From: Streptomyces sp. NBC_01669
GTDB taxonomy: Bacteria > Actinomycetota > Actinomycetes > Streptomycetales > Streptomycetaceae
Direction of reading: 5' to 3'
Assembly: GCF_026339735.1 (NCBI RefSeq)
Contig: NZ_JAPEQG010000001.1
Span: 5,332,001-5,396,000 of the forward strand
DNA: 64,000 bases
The translations under genes were made by a program, and so were the position numbers. The number at the start of each line of letters is the position of its first letter. Position 1 is the first letter of the stretch. The notes below the pieces were generated by a model, which had not been told where the DNA came from, did no database searches, and was given only the letters and a program-made list of their open reading frames with translations. Positions 60,045-64,000 of the stretch are shown here, one piece after another.

Positions 60045-60808
60045 GCAAGCCCACTGCCCCCGCGCCGTCCCTGGAAGTCAGCGGCCTCGCCTACGCCTAC
60101 CCCGACGGCCACCAGGCGCTCTTCGGGGTGAACCTGACGGTGGCCCGGGGCGAGCGCGTTGCCCTGCTCGGCCCGAACGGAGCCGGCAAGACCACCCTCG
60201 TCCTCCACCTCAACGGCATCCTCGACGCCGGAGCGGGCACCGTCCGGGTCGCCGGTCTCCCGGTGGAGAAGCACAATCTCGCGGAGATCCGCCGCCGCGT
60301 CGGCATCGTCTTCCAGGACCCCGACGACCAGCTCTTCATGCCCACCGTCCGCGAGGACGTCGCCTTCGGGCCCGCCGCTTCCGGGCTGCGCGGCGCCGAA
60401 CTGGAGGAACGCGTCACCGAGGCCCTGCGGCAGGTCGGTATGGAGGAGTACGCGAACCGTCCCCCGCACCATCTGTCGTTCGGCCAGCGCCGCCGTGTCG
60501 CCGTCGCCACCGTCCTCGCGATGCGGCCGGAGATCCTCGTCCTGGACGAGCCGTCCTCCAACCTGGACCCGGCCTCACGGCGCGAGCTCGCCGACATCCT
60601 GCGGTCCCTGGACGTCACTGTGCTCATGGTCACGCACGACCTGCCGTACGCCCTGGAGCTCTGCCCGCGCGCCGTCATCCTCAGCGAAGGCGCCATCGCG
60701 GCCGACAACCGTACTCAGGACCTGCTCTGTGACGAGGAGTTGATGCGTGCTCACCGACTGGAGCTGCCCTTCGGGTTCGACCCGCGCTCCGTGACCATGG
60801 GCGTGTGA
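60041..60808 (+). CDS. cbiO: CbiO: ECF transporter ATP-binding protein
   Basis: 255 residues. Walker A GPNGAGKTT near 44-52, Q-loop FQDPDDQLF near 89-97, signature LSFGQRRRVA near 145, Walker B ILVLDEPSSNLDP near 166, switch His in VTHDLPYAL near 196. Q-loop DPDDQ is typical of energy-coupling-factor ATPases. ATG 60041 overlaps the cbiQ stop. It powers Co/Ni import from the inner membrane face. Confidence 0.93.
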   Translation: MSKPTAPAPSLEVSGLAYAYPDGHQALFGVNLTVARGERVALLGPNGAGKTTLVLHLNGILDAGAGTVRVAGLPVEKHNLAEIRRRVGIVFQDPDDQLFMPTVREDVAFGPAASGLRGAELEERVTEALRQVGMEEYANRPPHHLSFGQRRRVAVATVLAMRPEILVLDEPSSNLDPASRRELADILRSLDVTVLMVTHDLPYALELCPRAVILSEGAIAADNRTQDLLCDEELMRAHRLELPFGFDPRSVTMGV

Positions 60809-60895
60809 CCGACGGCGACACACGACGTCCCGGTCGTGGTGAGCTGAGGGTCACCCGCGGTACAGCTCACCTGCGCAGCGATGCACCATGGGGGG

Positions 60896-62083
60896 ATGAG
60901 CGGGAGCGCAGGAGCAGGCGTGGACGTACGGGGCACGGTGGCGACCGGATTCGAACCGGTCAGGGACGCCTTCATCCGTAACTTCGAGCAGCGGGGGGAG
61001 CGGGGGGCGGCGGTCGCCGTCTACCGGGACGGGCGCAAGGTCGTCGACCTGTGGGCCGGCACGAGAGACGTCGACGGTGTCGAACCGTGGGCGGTCGACA
61101 CGGTGCAGATCGTCCGCTCTGCGGGCAAGGGCATCGCCGCGGCCGTACCGCTGCTGCTGCACCAGCGCGGACAGGTGGACCTGGACGCCCCGGTCGGCAC
61201 GTACTGGCCGGAGTTCAAGACGGCCGGCAAGGAGCGCGTCCTTGTGCGGCACCTCCTCGCCCACCGTGCGGGAGTCCCCGCCCTCGACCGGCCGCTGACG
61301 CCGCAGGAGGCCGCCGACGGGAGCTCCGGGGCGCACGCCGTCGCCGCGCAGCGCCCGCAGTGGGAGCCCGGTACCGCGCACGGCTACCACGCACAGACGT
61401 ACAGTTGGCTGATCGGCGAACTGGTGCGACGGGTCACCGGGCGCACCGTGGGCCGCTGGATCGCCGAGGAGATCGCCCGCCCGCTCGGCCTCGACTTCTG
61501 GTTCGGGCTCCCGGAGGAAGAGGCGCACCGGGTGGGCCGGATCGGACCGGTCGAGCCGCCCGTTCTCGACGGCAACGGCGGGGCGCTGCGGATGCGCCCC
61601 AAGCGGTCGGTCGTGGACGCCTACCGTGATCCCGAGTCGCTGACCCGCCGCGCGTTCGGCGCCATCGACCCGTTCCCCGACGAGAACGACGCCGGCTACC
61701 GGGCGGCCGAACTCCCCGCCTCCAACGGCATCGCGACCGCCCGCGCGCTGGCCCGCGCCTACGCCGCGATGATCGGCCCGGTCGACGGACACCGGCTCTT
61801 CGCCCCGGCCACGCTCACCCTCGCCCGCACCGAGGAGTCCGCGGGCCCGGACCGGGTGCTCGTCGTGAACACCCGCTTCGGCCTCGGCTACATGCTGCAC
61901 GGCCCGGCCGCCCCGCTCCTCGCCCCCGGCTCCTTCGGCCACCCGGGCCGCGGCGGCTCGCTCGGCTTCGCCGACCCCGAATCGGGCATCTCGCTCGGCT
62001 ATGTGACGAACGGTCTGCAGAAGGGAGTCACCGCCGATCCCCGTGCCCAGGCCCTGGTCAGAGCAGTACGGTCGGCGCTATGA
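60896..62083 (+). CDS. Beta-lactamase-related serine hydrolase
   Basis: 395 residues of the class C beta-lactamase/esterase fold. Ser-x-x-Lys is RSAGKGIAAA (Ser near 73, Lys near 76), YHAQTYSWLIGELV near 160 supplies the Tyr, and GHPGRGGS near 345 replaces KTG. Resembles EstB-type esterases and D-aminopeptidases rather than true lactamases. ATG 60896 is used; ATG 60881 would add five residues. No signal peptide: cytoplasmic. Its stop overlaps the SDR start (ATGA). Confidence 0.85.
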   Translation: MSGSAGAGVDVRGTVATGFEPVRDAFIRNFEQRGERGAAVAVYRDGRKVVDLWAGTRDVDGVEPWAVDTVQIVRSAGKGIAAAVPLLLHQRGQVDLDAPVGTYWPEFKTAGKERVLVRHLLAHRAGVPALDRPLTPQEAADGSSGAHAVAAQRPQWEPGTAHGYHAQTYSWLIGELVRRVTGRTVGRWIAEEIARPLGLDFWFGLPEEEAHRVGRIGPVEPPVLDGNGGALRMRPKRSVVDAYRDPESLTRRAFGAIDPFPDENDAGYRAAELPASNGIATARALARAYAAMIGPVDGHRLFAPATLTLARTEESAGPDRVLVVNTRFGLGYMLHGPAAPLLAPGSFGHPGRGGSLGFADPESGISLGYVTNGLQKGVTADPRAQALVRAVRSAL

Positions 62084-62874
62084 CTCCTACCGGTGAATCC
62101 AGGTTCGACGGATACGGCGTACTCATCACGGGCGCGGGACAGGGCATCGGCGCGGCCACGGCCCGCCGGCTGGCCTCCGAGGGCGCACGCGTCCTGGTGA
62201 CCGATCTGGACGGTGACCGCGCCGAGCACACGGCGGCAGCGATACGGAAGACGGGCGCCACCGCCGAGGCGCTGGCCTGCGACGTGGGCGACCGGCCGGC
62301 GGTCGAGGCGGCGGTGGCCCGTGCGGTCGAGGCGTTCGGCACGCTCGACGTGCTGGTCAACAACGCGTACCGCTGCACCCCCGACACCCCGCTCTTCGAG
62401 GACGAGCCCGACGACGTCTGGCAGGGCGATCTGGATGCCACGCTCACCGGCCCGTACCGCTGCTCACGGGCAGCACTGCCGCATCTGGTGGCGTCGGGCA
62501 GGGGCGCGATCGTCAACATCGGCTCCGTCAACGGCGAGCAGGACTTCGGCAACCACGCCTACAGCGCCGCCAAGGCGGGCCTGGGCAGCCTGACCCGTAC
62601 GCTCGCCGGCCACGCCGGTCCGCGCGGGGTCCGCGTCAACCTCGTGGCCCCCGGCACGATCCGCACGGACGCGTGGGCGGACCGCGCCGACGAACTGGAC
62701 CGGGTGAGCCCGCTCTACCCCCTCGGCAGGGTCGGTGAACCGGACGACATCGCGGCGGCGGTCGCCTTCCTCGCCTCCCGCGACGCGTCCTGGATCACCG
62801 GGACGACGCTGCGGGTCGACGGTGGGCTGCTCGCCGTGAACGCGGGTTTCCGGAGGGCGATCGCGCAGGACTGA
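62080..62874 (+). CDS. Short-chain dehydrogenase/reductase
   Basis: 264 residues. LITGAGQGIGAATARRLA near 15-32 (NAD(P) site), VLVNNAYR near 88-95 (NNA with a Tyr instead of Gly), IGSVNG (Ser near 147), YSAAKAG (Tyr/Lys near 160-164), and C-terminal ITGTTLRVDGGLLA. ATG overlaps the serine hydrolase stop, so the two enzymes are coupled. Substrate unknown. Confidence 0.92.
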   Translation: MTPTGESRFDGYGVLITGAGQGIGAATARRLASEGARVLVTDLDGDRAEHTAAAIRKTGATAEALACDVGDRPAVEAAVARAVEAFGTLDVLVNNAYRCTPDTPLFEDEPDDVWQGDLDATLTGPYRCSRAALPHLVASGRGAIVNIGSVNGEQDFGNHAYSAAKAGLGSLTRTLAGHAGPRGVRVNLVAPGTIRTDAWADRADELDRVSPLYPLGRVGEPDDIAAAVAFLASRDASWITGTTLRVDGGLLAVNAGFRRAIAQD

Positions 62875-62879
62875 GGCCG

Positions 62880-63047
62880 GTGGGCGGCCCGGCGTGCTGC
62901 GCGGGTTGCGCCGACACCCGCGCGCCGCAGCCGCCGCAGAACCTGCAGAGGCCTCTGGTTCCGCAGCCTCCGTTTCCGCTTGAGGATCCGCGGGATGTTC
63001 CGGCTCAGCACCCCCCCGGATCAGCCGGCACCGGCGACGGCGTATGA
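62880..63047 (+). CDS. Possible 55-residue Cys/Pro-rich small protein
   Basis: GTG 62880 has GAGG 4 bases upstream and follows the SDR stop by 5 bases. The product begins VGGPACCAGCADTR, then is Pro/Gln-rich (PQPPQNLQRPLVPQPPFPLE), ending at TGA 63045-63047. No family known. The rest of the gap to 63142 holds nothing I can name. Only weak evidence. Confidence 0.3.
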   Translation: MGGPACCAGCADTRAPQPPQNLQRPLVPQPPFPLEDPRDVPAQHPPGSAGTGDGV

Positions 63048-63142
63048 GCTGCAGCAGCAGCTTTCGCGCCCCGACGCCGCCGACGGTTGCCTGCGCTCCG
63101 TGTCTGCCGTCCGCGCCGGTGCTTCCCCGGACGCCGCCGCGC

Positions 63143-63994
63143 TCAACTCGTGTGCAGCATCAGCCCGATCCCGACCACCATCAGTCCGGCCGCCGCGATC
63201 CTCGGTACGCCGAACCGCTCCTTGAAGAACACCGTCCCTATCGCCGCGCCCACAATGATCGACGACTCGCGCAGGGCGGCGATCGGGGCCAGCGGCGCCT
63301 TCGTCTGCGCCCACAGGACCAGCCCGTAGGCGACCACCGACATGGCCGCGCCCGCCAATCCCCGTGCCGCGTACGGCCGCAGCTGGGCCGCCAGTTGTCC
63401 GCGGCGGCGGTAGAGGGTGTACGCGGGGACGGCGAGCCCCTCCAGGATCATCAGCCAGGCGATGTAGCCGAGCGAGGTGCCGGAGGCCCGGACCCCCACC
63501 CCGTCGACGGTCGTGTACCCGGCGATCGCCAGACCCGTTGCCAGGGCCGCGGCGATCGCCGGCCAGTGCGGGCGGGTCTCCGAGCCCCGGATACCCCACA
63601 GCGCGACGCCGACGAGCCCGGCGCAGGCGACCGCGACACCGGCCGTCGCCCATCCGTCGGGCCGCTCCCCGACGAAGACCGCCGCGAGGACCGTCACCAC
63701 CAGGGGCGCGGTGCCGCGTGCGATCGGATACATCTGGCCGAAGTCGCCGAGCGTGAACGACCTCATCAGCAGCGCCATATAGGCGACGTGCAGGATCGCG
63801 GAGACGATCAGATACGGCCATGCCGCCGCGGCCGGCAGCGGCACGAAGCAGGCGGCGACCGCGCCGAGCAGTGCCCCGCCCCCCGAGATCAGGGTGAAGG
63901 AGAGCAGCTGGTCCTTGATGGCGTGCGCGATGGCGTTCCAACTGGCGTGCGTGATCGCCGCGATCAGGACCGCGCATGCGACCAGCGGCGTCAC
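63143..63994 (-). CDS. EamA-type DMT permease (drug/metabolite exporter)
   Basis: 283 residues with ten helices in two five-helix EamA repeats. First: AAITHASWNAIAHAIKD near 12-28, SFTLGDFGQMYPIARGTAPLVV near 79-100. Second: SGTSLGYIAWLMILEG, LRESSIIVGAAIGTVFFKERFGVPRIAAAGLMVVGIGLML near 241-280. GTG 63994 is near the window edge, so an earlier start is possible. Probable exporter of amino acids or metabolites; substrate unknown. Confidence 0.85.
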   Translation of the reverse strand: MTPLVACAVLIAAITHASWNAIAHAIKDQLLSFTLISGGGALLGAVAACFVPLPAAAAWPYLIVSAILHVAYMALLMRSFTLGDFGQMYPIARGTAPLVVTVLAAVFVGERPDGWATAGVAVACAGLVGVALWGIRGSETRPHWPAIAAALATGLAIAGYTTVDGVGVRASGTSLGYIAWLMILEGLAVPAYTLYRRRGQLAAQLRPYAARGLAGAAMSVVAYGLVLWAQTKAPLAPIAALRESSIIVGAAIGTVFFKERFGVPRIAAAGLMVVGIGLMLHTS

Positions 63995-64000
63995 TCGGAC

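Noticed and set aside
1..64000. CRISPR arrays, prophage or a secondary-metabolite core cluster
   Set aside because: No spaced short repeats, phage structural genes, polyketide or peptide synthetase modules are visible.

Overview
This is chromosomal DNA of a Streptomyces species (inferred). It is very GC-rich, has strong G/C bias at third codon positions, uses many GTG/TTG starts and ATGA/GTGA operon overlaps. It carries Streptomyces markers: the principal-like sigma factor HrdD, an SsgA-family sporulation protein, a SepX-like divisome protein, DUF574 methyltransferase, and DUF6227 and questin-oxidase-like proteins. Most of the window reads as conserved core chromosome. The exceptions are a decayed accessory patch at the left edge (about 0.3-4.6 kb) and a dead IS5 copy near 44 kb.

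Left edge (1-4.7 kb): a cut-off secreted protein, a GNAT remnant, a tRNA-Arg(CCU), transposase scraps, a lipoprotein, a frameshifted WXG/ESX-like protein gene and a small ESX-like partner. From 4.7 to 16 kb: an acyl-CoA ligase, an M6 metalloprotease with a Crp-like site upstream, TetR plus DHA2 efflux pump, MarR divergent from an extradiol dioxygenase, a questin oxidase-like protein, a phosphinothricin-acetyltransferase-like GNAT, hrdD with a perfect SigR-type promoter, and a WYL regulator divergent from a second DHA2 pump. From 17.6 to 21 kb: DUF6227, a self-cleaving P1 (NylC/DmpA) hydrolase and LtrA.

From 21.3 to 26.5 kb a tightly overlapping five-gene operon encodes a membrane redox complex: NarI-like cytochrome b, molybdopterin oxidoreductase, four-cluster ferredoxin, Tat-exported Rieske protein and a small membrane protein. 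From 26.5 to 35.3 kb: a SAF protein, methylthioadenosine phosphorylase, an FmdB zinc ribbon behind a CIRCE-like element, an MFS transporter, a K+/H+ antiporter that appears to start at CTG, and a penicillin-acylase-type hydrolase. From 35.3 to 41.3 kb: 5-FTHF cyclo-ligase divergent from galU-moeA/glp-moaC-mog-rimJ-sepX, a cluster joining cofactor genes to cell-division genes.

From 41.4 to 51.1 kb: tRNA-Ala(CGC), DUF574 methyltransferase, hydrolase, acetyltransferases, exonuclease III, DUF2087, and MerR divergent from a flavin monooxygenase-hydrolase-SDR operon resembling mycobacterial mymA-lipR-sadH. From 51.1 to 58 kb: a tricorn protease divergent from TetR-MMPL with two matching palindromic operators, then an SsgA-like protein. 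From 58.2 kb to the end: CbiMN-CbiQ-CbiO cobalt/nickel uptake with a Nur-box-like operator, a serine hydrolase, an SDR and an EamA exporter. Intergenic regions carry many near-perfect long hairpin terminators.
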